From positions 18,374,527-18,438,526 of the forward strand of contig OX485808.1 in assembly GCA_950295325.1 (NCBI GenBank): a DNA stretch of 64,000 nucleotides, in the 5' to 3' direction. Below are positions 1-10,729 of the stretch, piece by piece. A program made the position numbers and the translations under genes. Position 1 is the stretch's first letter. Each line of letters begins with the position of its first letter. Origin of the DNA: Polytrichum commune (lineage: Eukaryota; Streptophyta; Polytrichopsida; Polytrichales; Polytrichaceae). The notes under the pieces were generated by a model. It saw only the letters and a program-made list of their open reading frames with translations. It was not told where the DNA came from and made no database searches.

Positions 1-28
1 TAGTTGGGATAACTAATGTAGATGCTTA

Positions 29-544
29 GGGGTTGTTTACATCATGGACCATGAAGTCCTCCCTTGCTCCTCTACAATACATGATTGGCTATTGAACTTG
101 TCTCGAAACCACTTTGGTTTACATCAAGAATTTTTTTGTAAGAGTGACCATGCAACTTGAGGTCCCCAAAAGCCCATATTTTTCAAGCCTACATTATCTA
201 TTGTCATGATCCAACATGTTTTGATGTGAGAGAAGCAAATGAGATACTCTCGTTACAAATGTCGATGGATCATGGCAAAGAATTGCCATTTTAATTTTTC
301 TAGTCTTATTTTTTTGGATGCCAAACGTTGTCATAGTTACGAGGAAAGCATGGAAGACAAAAAGGAGGAGGTCAAACATGAAGAAAATCCTCAAAACTAC
401 CCTTTTGGGAAATATTTTTTAAAAATAATCAGCAAACCCACTTTTTGGTGTATGGTCACTTCTCTTGGTCCACGTTTCAATTTACACCAGCGAGGGGCCC
501 AATACCATGGGGACAACTTCATGGTCCATGATGTAAACAACCCG
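29..544 (+). mobile_element. C1: TTA-flanked PIF/Harbinger-type MITE
   Basis: The two ends are near-perfect inverted repeats of about 29 bp. The left one contains GGTTGTTTACATCATGGACC and its complement ends the element. TTA lies on both sides (26-28 and 545-547), the classic 3-bp duplication of PIF/Harbinger transposons. At about 516 bp there is no transposase, so this is a non-autonomous copy. A second, longer copy sits at 30753-32073, and the two align in short blocks at both ends and in the middle. The ORFs called across it (194-394 minus, 239-628 plus) are not conserved between copies and are taken as chance. Confidence 0.85.
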
Positions 545-830
545 TTAGTAATGTTACGGTGTTCCACATTAAAGGGAAATACTTATCCACCGTCTCCCCT
601 CTTTCTTGCCTCAAGACAACCTTGGTAATTGTCCCCAGGTGTGTTATGTTTTTGTGACGCCCATCATTAGGTCTTAGATTGTCGTGAGTTTCAAGAAAGC
701 CAACCATTCCCGATGCACCTCAACCTTCTACACACCAACTCGCACATTCATTTAGGGTTCCGAGGGACTCACCCAAGAATCCGGGCCCAAGAATCTCTTG
801 GTTGCATTGTGCACCGAAGTTCCGCAACTA

Positions 831-1054
831 TGATGGGGGAGAACCGGTGGTTAGTTACAAATGAACCGGTTGAGATTGAGAAACAACCGGTCGAAATTCA
901 AGACCACAAGAAAATTACCAATCATTTAAGAGGAATCAATAGAATATTCCTCCAATTTATCAAAGGAAAACAAGAGGATGTCAACAACATGTAACCGGTT
1001 GGACTTGCAAACACTAGGATCTCAACCGATCATGCCCAAAAATCTCCCCCATCA
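831..1054 (+). mobile_element. H1: short GGGGAGA-ended MITE-like repeat
   Basis: The ends are a perfect 12-bp inverted repeat, TGATGGGGGAGA against TCTCCCCCATCA. The body is rich in AACCGG and CCGGTT. Copies or parts recur at 10365-10621, 29719-29937 (minus), 36945-37176 and 37670-38296 (minus, interrupted), with a shred near 46183-46225. Length is close to 220 bp. The superfamily is unclear because the direct repeat outside the ends is not clean. The 93-codon frame at 713-994 runs across its edge and is not supported. Confidence 0.7.
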
Positions 1055-1328
1055 TTGTTCCACAAGCCTCCCATTGTTCCCCATCCACCTTCAAAACACT
1101 GTAAAAGCTACACAAAATATGATATTTAGTGTTTGATACACTAAATATCATCAACCCTATGAAAGTAAGTAACATCAAATGTACACTCAAACACTAAATA
1201 TCAACTATGGTGATATGTGGAAGTTACATGTTTGCATTTAGTGTTAGTAAGGATATAATAAGGGAGGTGGCAGTAGGGAAGGTAGCCACATTTATGTCAC
1301 ACACTAATTGTCAAAGATTTGAAAATTA

Positions 1329-1863
1329 GGGCCACTTTGCACCTAGAGGCCGGGCCAATTCGTTGTGTAAGAGGCTTGAAATCCTCACTTATGATTGGCC
1401 AAAAGGATGAAATCGGCCCCAACCCCTTTACACCTAGAGGCGGGGCCGATTTGGTGGTATGAAATTTTTAATCAAAAAATGCATGGTATGACACGGCCCG
1501 AGCTCGTTGAATTGGGTGCACCCAAAATGGAGGGCCAATTCTTGGCCTCGGGGCCAATGTCACATTTCAATAGAAAAAACTTATTTTAAATAAAATATAA
1601 ATTTTTAGTAAACTATATCCATTGGATTATATGGAAATATGAACGGCTCTATGCTAAATTATGCTAGATCCGTTGGATTATGCTAGATTTATTGGATCGA
1701 CCCTGCTTCTTGACCCTAAGGCCTTTACATATGGAAAAATTGGCCCCCATTATAATCTTATTATAATGTGTAGTTGAGGCTGGCCTCCAACCTAAAAGGG
1801 GTTGAAATTTCATGCCATCGGCCTCAAGGGGAATTGGCCCGGCCTCTAGGTGTAAAGCGGCCC
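1329..1863 (+). mobile_element. B1: TTA-flanked Harbinger-type MITE nested in D1
   Basis: The left end reads GGGCCACTTTGCACCTAGAG and continues CCGGGCCAATTC; the right end is its complement with few changes, giving TIRs of about 33 bp. TTA is present at 1326-1328 and 1864-1866. A second, diverged copy of the terminal motif lies inside the left half near 1428-1452, so the left end looks internally duplicated. 535 bp with no coding capacity. The first ten bases match family A, so both families could use the same transposase. Confidence 0.85.
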
Positions 1864-1866
1864 TTA

Positions 1867-2458
1867 GGGCCACTTCACACATGAGCCAAGAGTCGTGACC
1901 TTGTAATCGTGAGGACCCTTGACTCTCATCCAAAAGCCGTACCATGGGTGTTGGGAAAGCCCTTTTATGTAGTCTTGGGCCCTCAAGCATAGTGTGAAGT
2001 GAGAATGAACCATGTTGCGGGACCATTGCATATTTTGTTGGCGGAAAAGAGGGGAGGATTTGGTTTAATATAACATGTCTCCAAGTTTATCAATTTAAGA
2101 TAATTACTTGGTGGTGTTTGTATGTCTTGGGAATTTGTCCTGGAAACTACCATGCAGTCTGTCCTGAAATCTGTCATGTTGGAAAAAAATATTAAAAAAA
2201 ATCATGGTCTCCTAGAATTTGCGTCAAGCCCACCTCTTGGAGGTGGGTCTGACGCAAATTCCGGTAGACCATGCACCCTTATCCACAACTAGCCATGTAG
2301 GACTCCATGTAGACTTTTCATCCACGAACTTTTCTTTGGGCCTTTAGGCCTTCACCTCCTAGTGTGAAGTGAACTTGGACGGTCTCCGCCTTTTCGACCA
2401 ATGAGAGCTCTTACATTGCCATGGTCAAGGGCCTTCAGCCTTGTGTGTGAAGCGGCCC
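1867..2458 (-). mobile_element. A1: family A Harbinger-type MITE, abutting B1
   Basis: The TIRs resemble GGGCCACTTCACACACGAG. TTA on the left (1864-1866) is also the right duplication of B1, and TTA follows on the right (2459-2461). It is inverted relative to the copies at 9471, 54841 and 62667. The interior holds a strong hairpin (2204-2270) absent from most other copies. Length 592 bp with no transposase. Confidence 0.85.
2204..2270. repeat. Hairpin inside A1
   Basis: Two arms read GAATTTGCGTC and GACGCAAATTC, enclosing a second inverted pair GCCCACCTC / GAGGTGGG. The pairing extends outward through GGTCT/AGACC with three mismatches. A similarly placed but unrelated-sequence hairpin occurs in A8 at 32480-32540. 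Confidence 0.8.
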
Positions 2459-2529
2459 TTAGTGTTGAGCACGGTAGGGTGGTAACAACACTAAATATAA
2501 TCAAACACTCAATATCATACTTTGTGTAG

Positions 2530-3020
2530 TGAGGTCCACAATCATCGTGTTGTCTCAAACGAAGATCAAAATCCTCATGAACGAACACGGATGAAGCCGG
2601 AGCACACCCATGTCAGGAATTGCCAGTCACAAGGGGTGAGGAACTACAATCCATATAGAAGAAGATAGGTAGGTCATCATCCGCTTATTATATCCCTGCT
2701 GCAAATCCAACATACTCATCCACGTCAGCATTTCCCACCACTCACGGCCTGCCACCTGTCAGGTAATAGGGTCAATCTTGGGTCAGTAAGAAAGCTGCAT
2801 CAGAATCCGTGTGTCTTATTAAGTAGGCGAAGTACGAATTAACTCCTGGGGTGTAGAGACCCATGTTTTTTTTGTCTGGGCAGGCAGGCACCTTTGCCCG
2901 ACAGTGTATGTACGTTCTAATCTTTCAAAGTGTATGGCATGTGGGTAATCTTTGGTGTATGGTGCTTCACTTGGAACCTCTTTAGCATAACTTCAACCAA
3001 TGTTTATAAGCGTTCACTAG
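2530..3020. other. No gene seen
   Basis: Unique AT-leaning sequence. I see no TIR, tandem structure or convincing reading frame. It could be host spacer or a repeat with no second copy in the window. Confidence 0.5.
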
Positions 3021-3790
3021 CCTAAGTGGAGAGCACTTCCAACAACTTGCACATGTTTTCCCTATTCACATATTAAACATTTCGCTCATAGGCTCCAATT
3101 TTCGTTCATGAGTTAACCAGTTACGTCCCAAAAATGGTGTGAGTGGGTGGATGTTTCACTGTTTTTACAACTTGTCATCCACTCTCCTATCATTGGTTTT
3201 GTAATCCATAATATATGTATGCAATTTATATGTAGGCTGCAAGGTCTAGTGCAGAATACTTCCTTGGAAGCTTATAAGGACAACTTCTAAGGAGTCATCA
3301 TACATAATTGGTTGCTCATCCAAGAAGAAAGCACTTTTAGAAAACCCAAAGTGTTTCCTATCCACACATAGAACATCTCATCCATAAGCTCCAATTATGT
3401 CCATGAGCATCCCAACTTATGCTCCATAAATTGTTGGAGTACGTGGATGTCTCCATGATGTCACAACTCGTCATCCAGTCTCATGTCCCGATTAAGTAGT
3501 TCATACATAGTTTAGGTTCACTTTGAGTCCTTCTTTACTAGATTTGGTAGAGTTTGGCTAATATTTGCAAGATTCTTAACCTAAACTTGAAGACATTGAA
3601 TTGGCCATTTTTCCAAGTAGAAAAACTCCCCACAACTCCATTGTAATTTTCTATCCACACATAGAATATTTTATCCATATACAAACCTCTGAATCATGTC
3701 CAAGTACAAACCATGTTATGTCCAATCAACCACTTTAGTAGGTGGATGCTATTATGTATTGTCATCCATTTTTCTCTCACTAGCTATGTA
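3020..3790. repeat. Degenerate ~300-bp tandem repeat, about 2.5 units
   Basis: Three successive blocks share the same order of motifs: TATCCACACATAGAA (or a close form), a CATCCATAAGCTCCAATT-like stretch, a GTCCATGAG-like stretch, TGGAGTACGTGGATG, then an AACTCGTCATCC-like end. Anchor points fall near 3060, 3355 and 3650, a period of about 295-300 bp. Divergence is high, so the expansion is old. No open frame spans the units. Confidence 0.65.
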
Positions 3791-5560
3791 GTACTTATAT
3801 GAAGTGGGTCCACTATGAATGCAATGAGCAAGGTCATGATGATTTTATTTGCCTTTCATTCAAAAGCCTTAGTTGACTTGCATTTGGACTTTTGTGTGAA
3901 TGAAGTTTTGAACACCTAAATGCACTTATACGTTTTAGGGTGAAAATAGGTAAACTAAGTGACTTGCGATTAGGCAATTGTTGAAGGCGACCAACTCATG
4001 TGTAGTGGAATTAAACCGTATAGGTGTGAGTTGTTTGTATTTTATTAAATTGATATTTTGTGGCCAACCTTTTCTCACACTTAGGTAGATTATAAGAATT
4101 TTATAGTGGATGCTATGACATGGCCAACATTGGCAATTTTTGAGAGGGGAAATTTTGATGACTTTCCTAACAAATTCATAATTTTTGCAAAGAAAATGTA
4201 GGGAATCTTATCATTATATTAATACCAATCCACTAACACAAAAAATAGCAATTCACTTGTAGGTGAGTTATTTCAAATGTTTGCAGTTCCATGACCCCTA
4301 AATGTTGGCTCCAATGAGTCCTAAACCACAACATAATGGATGGACATTATAGTTACCTACTAAATAATTGGACTTGGTTTTAGTTAAGCCAATGTGGCAA
4401 AATTCGGGACCATCACATTTGACAATGGACATGGCTCGAGTGGTTTAAGTGACATTAATAAACTATATGGGCCATAGGCTCCAACAATGCATTTTGGTGG
4501 GCATCAGGAGTTTTGGCCTACATGACTAGGTGGAACCCAACGTGAGCCCAATCAAAGGAGGCCCTTGTTAGCTGGTAATTCTACACCTTGATCCATTATG
4601 GGCTTGGTTGGTGCATGTACCTCGTTGGCACCTGTAATTCAACTACATTGGGTTGTTCATATGCTTTCCACTTATGGTCCTATCCAATCTATGCCTTTTG
4701 GTTCCGAGGTTTTCCCACCTCATGGTTCAAGTGTTTCTAGCTCCATGATGTTATCATCTAAGACTCCTAGTTGGCATCTTGTAGGTGTAGCCACCACACC
4801 GTGGTCGAGTCAGTTGTAGCCTTCTTGGATTTGGGGTGTCTCATCCTTCATACTTCTAGGTTTATAATCATTTCTATCTAAATGCTATAATCTCTTGATT
4901 CATGTGACCTCATACTCACCACGAGGTACTTTTCTTGTGAGACCAATCTTACCCGTCCTCTAGGCCGTAACATGATGAGGTATTTCCTAGTAACCATGTC
5001 ACTCAATCTTCTTCGAGCATACAAGAAATCACCACACATGTACTCGCCTATCTCAACTAACACCCCTTATCCTCATTGCTACTTCCTTATATCCTAAACT
5101 CAAAAATTCTTCAATCAACCCTAATCTTTAGTTGTGTAACCCTAAATTCCAAAAGTGATGGGTGTCCTCTCTTGGTTGTTAGTGCGTCAACCAACTATAG
5201 CATTGCACCTTAAGTCCGGATGTTGAATCGATCATGTATTTTGCCCAATTATATCATACCTAACATCCTCCCGTCTTTTGAAGAAGAGGGGCATGGTAGG
5301 ACCTCCTCATTTCCTCGCATTATCTCTATTCATGTTGCAACTAAGTCCTCAAGAACTCACCTTCATGATTTTTATTTTCTTTGTTTCTTGTTGGCTTCTA
5401 GTAAGGTTGCCATTATTGTGGTTAGGTGCAATGAGCATAAAGGTGGGGTTTAGGACTGAGAGTTTAGGGTTTGGTGCATAATGTCGTGGATTCATTTTTG
5501 TGGTCGTGGTTGTGGCTACGTTTGGTGATCAACCTAAAGAAACTAGAGGCCTTTGTAGGC
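3791..5560. other. No gene seen
   Basis: Several short frames (4598-4819 plus, 4878-5063 minus, 5220-5481 plus) show no domain, biased composition or paralogue in the window. I consider the stretch unannotated. Confidence 0.45.
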
Positions 5561-5562
5561 CA

Positions 5563-5757
5563 ATAAGGTGACGGTGATTAAGGTGTTGGCTTCTTAAGGC
5601 TTGCCTCATTAAGTTGTTGCTCACTAATATTTGGTTCATATGGTTAGGGGGTTGGCTTGTCTCATTAAGGTGTTAGCCTCATTACAATGTTGCCTCGTCC
5701 CAAGAAGGTGTTGGGTCACCTCATTAAGGTGTGAACTCATTAAGGTTTGAAGGATGC
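5563..5757 (+). repeat. Short-period minisatellite, CTCATTAAGGTGTTG type
   Basis: The motif CTCATTAAGGTGTTGGC and variants recur irregularly about seven times, with spacers of 15-35 bp. It is too degraded to give an exact unit. Confidence 0.6.
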
Positions 5758-6017
5758 CATCATTAAAGGCTTGGGCAATTGCAGTTGCAAACCCAACTAA
5801 TCCAACTCCTCACCCCCTTGGTCCATCCAAACAACCATGTATAGAAAAAAGGAGTTGGCCCATCACTGATTTAGTGCATTTCAATGCCTTGGTTGCCATT
5901 TATAGCATTATTTTGAGATGTATAGCAGAGGTAGGTCAAGGGAGACACAATTGGTCCCAATTTATTATGGAAAAATGTATGATTTGAAGTGTATTTGTAC
6001 ACAATTGATGTTTTCCC

Positions 6018-6018
<1 letters not shown>

Positions 6019-6046
<28 letters not shown>
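6019..6046. repeat. (TG)14 microsatellite
   Basis: Uninterrupted dinucleotide repeat, visible directly. It makes the N-terminus of the small frame at 6018-6323 a run of Cys-Val and argues against that frame being real. Confidence 0.95.
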
Positions 6047-6050
<4 letters not shown>

Positions 6051-6177
6051 AATTTTAATTATTTTGTTATAAGCAAAGCCGCCTTAAACAAGGTAATGTA
6101 TTTGGGTCTCGATGAATTAAAAATGTTTCATAAAGAATGTTATCGTTTTTGTTTGACACCCCCCCAAATACCCTACT

Positions 6178-6888
6178 TCACACACAACTTGGATCCAATG
6201 TGCATATTGTTGAATGCGTTGATCGCATTGTTGTCAAGCTTAGGAGGGTGTCTTGACATCCAAGGCGCCTCATTAAGTATGTGTCGTGCTCACCAAAACC
6301 AAGGTAGTTCAAGAGGTATTTAAAGAATTCCTCGTTGTGAGTGGACATGTTGGGCCAATCGGCATTCAAATCACAGTGTCTAAGAGTGGTGATGACATGG
6401 TATAACCTCAAATGTCTACGGTCGATGTAAATGAAGAGACCTTGGTGGTCGACAATTAAAGTGTTACTAATAGAATGCATATTCTTTATGCCATTAAACC
6501 ACCAAGCACGGTTAGGATCCTTGTATAGTCTTCTTATCTTAATTAACATTCCATCTATGACACCTATACATGCATAAAAATTTGGGAGCATTTCAACTAG
6601 CTTTTTGTACTCATAGCTATCATATCACTCGATCTCATGTAGCAAAGCTTTATTGATGCATGATGGAATGAAGATTGCATCACGATTATAACAATTATTT
6701 GGTCCAATTGCAAAAGAAATAGCTCTACATTGTGTTATTATTGTGCTTAAAAACAACAATAAAGGATCCTTTGTTGAAGTGGTATTTTGCAAGGACAACG
6801 ATCTCGCACATGTAAATGCACCTTTTATATGAGCACGTGCATCTATGGTGGGAACAATATCTATATGTAGCTCATCAAATCTAGCAAC
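6178..6888 (-). pseudogene. Broken PIF/Harbinger (HARBI1/DDE_4) transposase
   Basis: The 137-codon open segment (6178-6591) contains the hallmarks of the DDE_4 nuclease of Harbinger transposases: CIGVIDG (first catalytic Asp), then WWFNGIKNMHSISNT, VDHQGLFIYID, a FFKYLLN block and YLMRRLG. The block that normally carries the second Asp (family form LLGDPGY) reads LLNYLGF here, so that residue is lost. The same frame continues upstream past a TGA at 6625-6627, giving segments such as FAIGPNNCYNRDAIF and KALLHEIE, until another stop at 6889-6891. It is therefore an inactivated gene. Harbinger enzymes normally move TTA-targeting elements, which matches families A, B and C, but its own TIRs were not found and no direct link is shown. 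Confidence 0.85.
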
Positions 6889-6891
6889 TTA

Positions 6892-7960
6892 GTAATTGGT
6901 AAGAATTCTAAACCAGGCAGAGTTAACATGCATGTTATCCAAGAAAATCTTTGATTGGCTTCGTAGGGTTTACATAAGATTGGCCACCCTCTTTTGTTTC
7001 ATTTACATTGAGAAATTTCATTGGAGTTTGTTGCATCCAATGCCATTCGCAAAAACACCAATGTAATTTCATCCCAACCCACATTGCCGTCACCATTGTG
7101 TTTGCTTAAAGAATCATACGACGTTGGATTTGGTAAGGGGTTTTCTATACTACTCTTTGGTTAAAAACTCATGTCTATTAAATGTATATAACAAAGATGT
7201 CGGGCTCTAATAATCAATATAGCTTAATATGAAGTTGTTATCGTAATGAATATAGAAGTGGACAACACAAACAAACAAAAGAGCTCTAGGAAAAACTGGT
7301 CTAAGTGTATTGTCATCACAAATTACCGATCTTACAAGCAAGGGAAGCTCGTCTAACAACTCGGGATTAAGGTTTATCAATGTGAAAATGAGTTGCATGA
7401 ATTGGGAACTTGATGCCATCAGTTTGGTGAGGTGTGACCACATAATTTGCTAACATGATGATTAGTGTCAGTCTAAGCACATAATTTGAGTGGGTGGTGC
7501 AACCCCCTTCTACATAAAGAATCCCCTAGGACTCCCATTACTTGTTTATTTCATAAATATCTACATAAAAGACTAGTTAATGAGAAGAAGATGCTTCATT
7601 ACAAATATGTTACTTTTGCCCAAACTTTGTGATATCTTGGATATATTAACTACACAAAACCAAAACTTGTTTGAAACTTGGGGTCGTATATGCCCCAAGC
7701 GCATTTGGGGGTTAAGGGTTAATAAGATGGTTGATTCAATGTGAAGGATTGTATGCTTTTTTGAACTTTGTGCACTCAAGTGAAAGCTTTCCATGAGAAC
7801 ATGGTGAATATGACTTTATCATTTAAATATTCGAGGACTTTATTTTCCACCTCACAATTCAATTTGATGAAGTCCTATGTGTCATACAAAATTCATGCAC
7901 ATAATTGTTTTTCTTCTTGACTTTGGGTTTCTATGATCGTTGTGGTAGTGACACTCCAAA
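6892..7960. other. Possible further transposon debris; no clear gene
   Basis: This lies upstream of the broken transposase on the minus strand and could hold its N-terminal part, but I could not trace a frame with confidence. The small minus frames at 7207-7443 and 7573-7794 have no recognisable domain. Confidence 0.35.
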
Positions 7961-7964
7961 CAAA

Positions 7965-8180
7965 GGAATCCTAGGCAATTGTCATGCATCACTAGAAACT
8001 TGTCTTGCGTGATTGGAAATCTACAAATCTACCATAATGATAGACTTGCATTATTCTTTCATCGACGCATGATAATTGTCTAGAACTCATATATTGGTAG
8101 TGTGAAGATAATGACAAATATTGTACAAAGCCATCTAATTCAACAATCTAAGTGTAGGAACATTGTTTCCATATGAGAAT
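7965..8180 (+). repeat. L1: dispersed repeat of unknown class
   Basis: The block starting GGCAATTGTCATGCATCACT and continuing through GCATGATAATTGTCTAGAACTCATA reappears, diverged, at 33540-33690 (GGCAATTATCATGCATCACT ... GCACGACAATCTCTTCGGACT) in the same order. No TIRs identified. Confidence 0.6.
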
Positions 8181-8525
8181 GTATTGATCTCAACCATCAC
8201 CATGACAACACGAGAAAAAATCCTCCTAGTAATTACATTTTTTTGTCAAGCCAAACACGGAACTACGTTGGTAGACTATATGGATGTCAATTTATAAACC
8301 TTCAAAATCTAAGAGGCTTGTTATAGGCCTCAAGTGGATGTGTTTAGTTGCTTGTATTTATTTTTTAAGTTGAAAAGCTCTAAAGCGATTCAACATGAAA
8401 TTAGCTTAAATTGTGAATTGCATTTTCCCAATTGGAGCATGCATTTATGTACATAAAACTTTGGTAATTTTAAGCTAATAAAGCATACCCAAAATCAGAT
8501 TTATTACCATAAATATATCACCACC

Positions 8526-9090
8526 GTGTTCCATCCAATCGTTTCTTGCTTCCTCCATGTAGCAGGCCATGTTAAATATAGAGTCAATATGACAAACCAA
8601 ATAAACATCAAAATCAATACTTGTTGGGAGCCCTCTATAAATCCATACATACGCCTCCCTCCACTAAGAACCAACATTTATATCATTCTTTCTGTAAACC
8701 GATGCCTCTAACAGTTAATCATTTGACGAAACACTCAAATAGAGTGCGGAGATTCACATAAAGACTTCGTCCTCAAATGACAACTAACAACTCGCAGTAC
8801 CCCTAGTCACTTTCATAGAATAATCACCATTTGTAGAGAAACCCAACATCCTTTATCGATGAAGATCTTCACACCATTGTTACATACGATTGTGTTTTTG
8901 GCTTCCTTTACGTAGTAGGTTGTCCTAAACATCATTCCAACCTCAAAATCCAAGTAAACGTAGACTCCAATACTTGTTGGGGCTCTATAAACTATTGCAT
9001 AGGCCATAGACCATTATACCGTTGTGAATCATTCGAGACACTCAAGAAGAGTGTGAAATACTCACATGAGGACTTGGTAGTTGAACAACA
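8526..9090 (-). repeat. Tandem duplication with a conserved minus-strand reading
   Basis: Two units about 340-360 bp apart (8526-8780 and 8880-9090) match block by block, for example TACTTGTTGGGAGCCCTCTATAAA against TACTTGTTGGGGCTCTATAAA, and an AAACACTCAAATAGAGTG-like block. On the minus strand both read as related peptide. One unit gives RGLPTSIDFDVYL ... YMEEARN, the other RAPTSIGVYVYLDF ... YYVKEAKN ... GVKIFIDKGCWVS. Protein-level similarity in the same frame suggests a decayed coding repeat. I do not recognise the family; only the 64-codon segment at 8813-9007 stays open with an ATG. Confidence 0.6.
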
Positions 9091-9470
9091 AACACCTGAT
9101 AAGCCACGGTGCACGTGATCACCTTCCCGAACACCAAAACAAAACAAAAAATCTCGATGTGGTAGAGAAGGCTAAGGTAGATACTTTGGGTGGTGGTTTA
9201 CAATACTAGGGTCGTTGATGCAATGGCTGTGAGCAATATGTGATGAAGGGGAGCTACAATTAGGTTAGCTTGTTGCTTGACACTCTTCCACATTATAGGA
9301 AGAGATATGCTCCTTTTGGGTCACAAGAAACAGCTTTCCACATGTTCTTGGGGTAGATAAAAATGAGTGCTTATGGAGTACTACTTCTTTGTGTGTTCGG
9401 TCTCGCATAGCCCCTACCTTTGCAATAGCATCTCACCCGGTTTTGATGAATGGGGAGAACTGACCGCGAA

Positions 9471-9961
9471 GGGCCACTTTGGACATGAGACTGAGGGCCT
9501 GTGACCAGTTCACTTTGAGCACTCTCATTGGTGGAAAAGGCGGAGCCGGTCCAAGTTCGGGTTCACACTATCCTTGAGGGATCGAAGGAGTATGTGAACG
9601 CAAGATGGATGTAAAGTCTACTTGGATTCTTACATGGCATCGAATGGATCATGTTTCATGGTCACTTGGATTGTTTCTTGGAGGTAGGCCTAGCACAACA
9701 CCATTGGGAGACCATAGCATTCCGAAAGCTCACAACCGTTGGTTTATTTTGTTTTTGTCATGTCTGAGGACCCACGTGAATAGAGAGTCATCGAAATAGC
9801 ATTTGGTTGAGGGCTTGGTCACATATGACTTCACACTACACTTGAGGGTTCGTGACCCCACTACATGATTTTGGAGGTGTCTTGGGACAGCCTTTGGACA
9901 CTTTCTTTTGGGCTCTCACGATTACATGGTCATGGCTCTTGGCTCGTGTGTGAAGTGGCCC
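9471..9961 (+). mobile_element. A2: family A Harbinger-type MITE
   Basis: Left end GGGCCACTTTGGACATGAG, right end CTCGTGTGTGAAGTGGCCC; the interior matches A6 and A7 through TGGAAAAGGCGGAGCCGGTC and GCATCGAATGGATCATGTTT. The flanking trinucleotides (GAA and TGA) no longer match, so the duplication has decayed. 491 bp; the 64-codon frame inside is a by-product. Confidence 0.85.
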
Positions 9962-9965
9962 TGAG

Positions 9966-10364
9966 TTAGGGCCGGGTTTGACTACGGAGAAGAAGCGCAT
10001 TGGTCAAGAATTATAGTGGAATAGATTGAAGCCATATGATTGGCTACAAAATGGGTTTTTCGCCGGTCGGGGTTCACACTGCGCCCGAGACTTCTCCAGT
10101 GGAGAACTTCAAGCATGGATAAGAAATGACATGGTTTGTCAATATGACAACTATTTTTGCTAGGGGAGTTCTTTGGAGGTTGAGTTTCTTGGGCAATCTC
10201 GAACCTTTGTACAAGAAACTTGGCCTCTGGAGAACTCGAGGGGTTTATTTATTTATTTATTGTTGTCTTTTCGTCTTGTTTGTCATACCAACTGTTGTCT
10301 CAAATAATCTTGTCTTGGATTGATATTCTTGACTGGCTAGTGCACTTCTTCGTTGTAGTCTAAA
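9966..10364. other. Unclassified stretch starting TTAGGGCCGGG
   Basis: Directly after A2 comes TTA then GGGCCGGGTTTG, which looks like a further Harbinger-style end, but I could not find the matching right end. The remainder contains repeated CTGGAGAACT-like motifs and a (TTTA)4 run near 10246. No gene. Confidence 0.35.
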
Positions 10365-10621
10365 CCGGTCTTAAGTTACAAATGAACCAATTGAGTTTGA
10401 GAAATGATTGGTTAAAGTTCAAGACTTATGGTAATTACCAGTCGTTGTAGATGTATCTATGAAACATGCCTCAAATTAATAAAGAAAAGCGGAAAGATCA
10501 CAACATGTAACATAACATTACTCATCAACCAATATTTGTTTTGTGGTTGTTGAGTAATGTTATGAACCAATTGGACTTGGGAAACACTAGGGTTTAGACC
10601 AATTATGCCCAACAATCTCCT
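10365..10621 (+). mobile_element. H2: family H copy with a foldback insertion
   Basis: It aligns to H1 from GTTACAAATGAACC through GGACTTGGGAAACACTAGG to AATCTCC. The CCGG motifs have largely mutated to CCAA or TTGG, as expected for an old methylated copy. A 54-bp hairpin (10511-10564) interrupts it relative to H1. Confidence 0.7.
10511..10564. mobile_element. Tiny foldback insertion inside H2
   Basis: 21-nt arms CATAACATTACTCATCAACC(A) and the complement of CATAACATTACTCAACAACC(A), one mismatch, with a 12-nt loop. H1 has AACATGTAACCGGTTGG uninterrupted at the matching place (about 987-1003), so the hairpin is extra sequence here. AAC occurs on both sides and could be a 3-bp duplication. Confidence 0.65.
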
Positions 10622-10729
10622 TGAACATTGCACCCATATCCTATACGAGCTCCCAATAAATTAATGTGCACCTATGAGCAGAAGGGCTTGCTATTTGTGG
10701 AATTTTTGTAAACTCTTCCATTGTGGATG

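Larger units (their letters stand above)
1111..2526 (+). mobile_element. D1: TA-flanked element carrying nested B1 and A1
   Basis: The TIRs are about 28 bp, starting CACAAAATATGATATTTAG and ending with its near complement, with TA on both sides (1109-1110 and 2527-2528). The element is split at a TTA by two other transposons (B1 at 1329-1863 and A1 at 1867-2458). Removing them restores the order seen in D2 (31389-31659), including a shared block of roughly 40 bp around TATCAACTATGGTGATATG. TA duplication suggests a Tc1/mariner-like (Stowaway-type) MITE; no transposase is present. Confidence 0.8.

Noticed and set aside
6018-6323. 101-codon frame starting with a Cys-Val repeat
   Set aside because: The start is a (TG)14 microsatellite and the rest is antisense to the Harbinger remnant.
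9966-10364. Additional Harbinger MITE beginning TTAGGGCCGGG
   Set aside because: No matching right terminus was found; the same start at about 54055 also lacks a partner.
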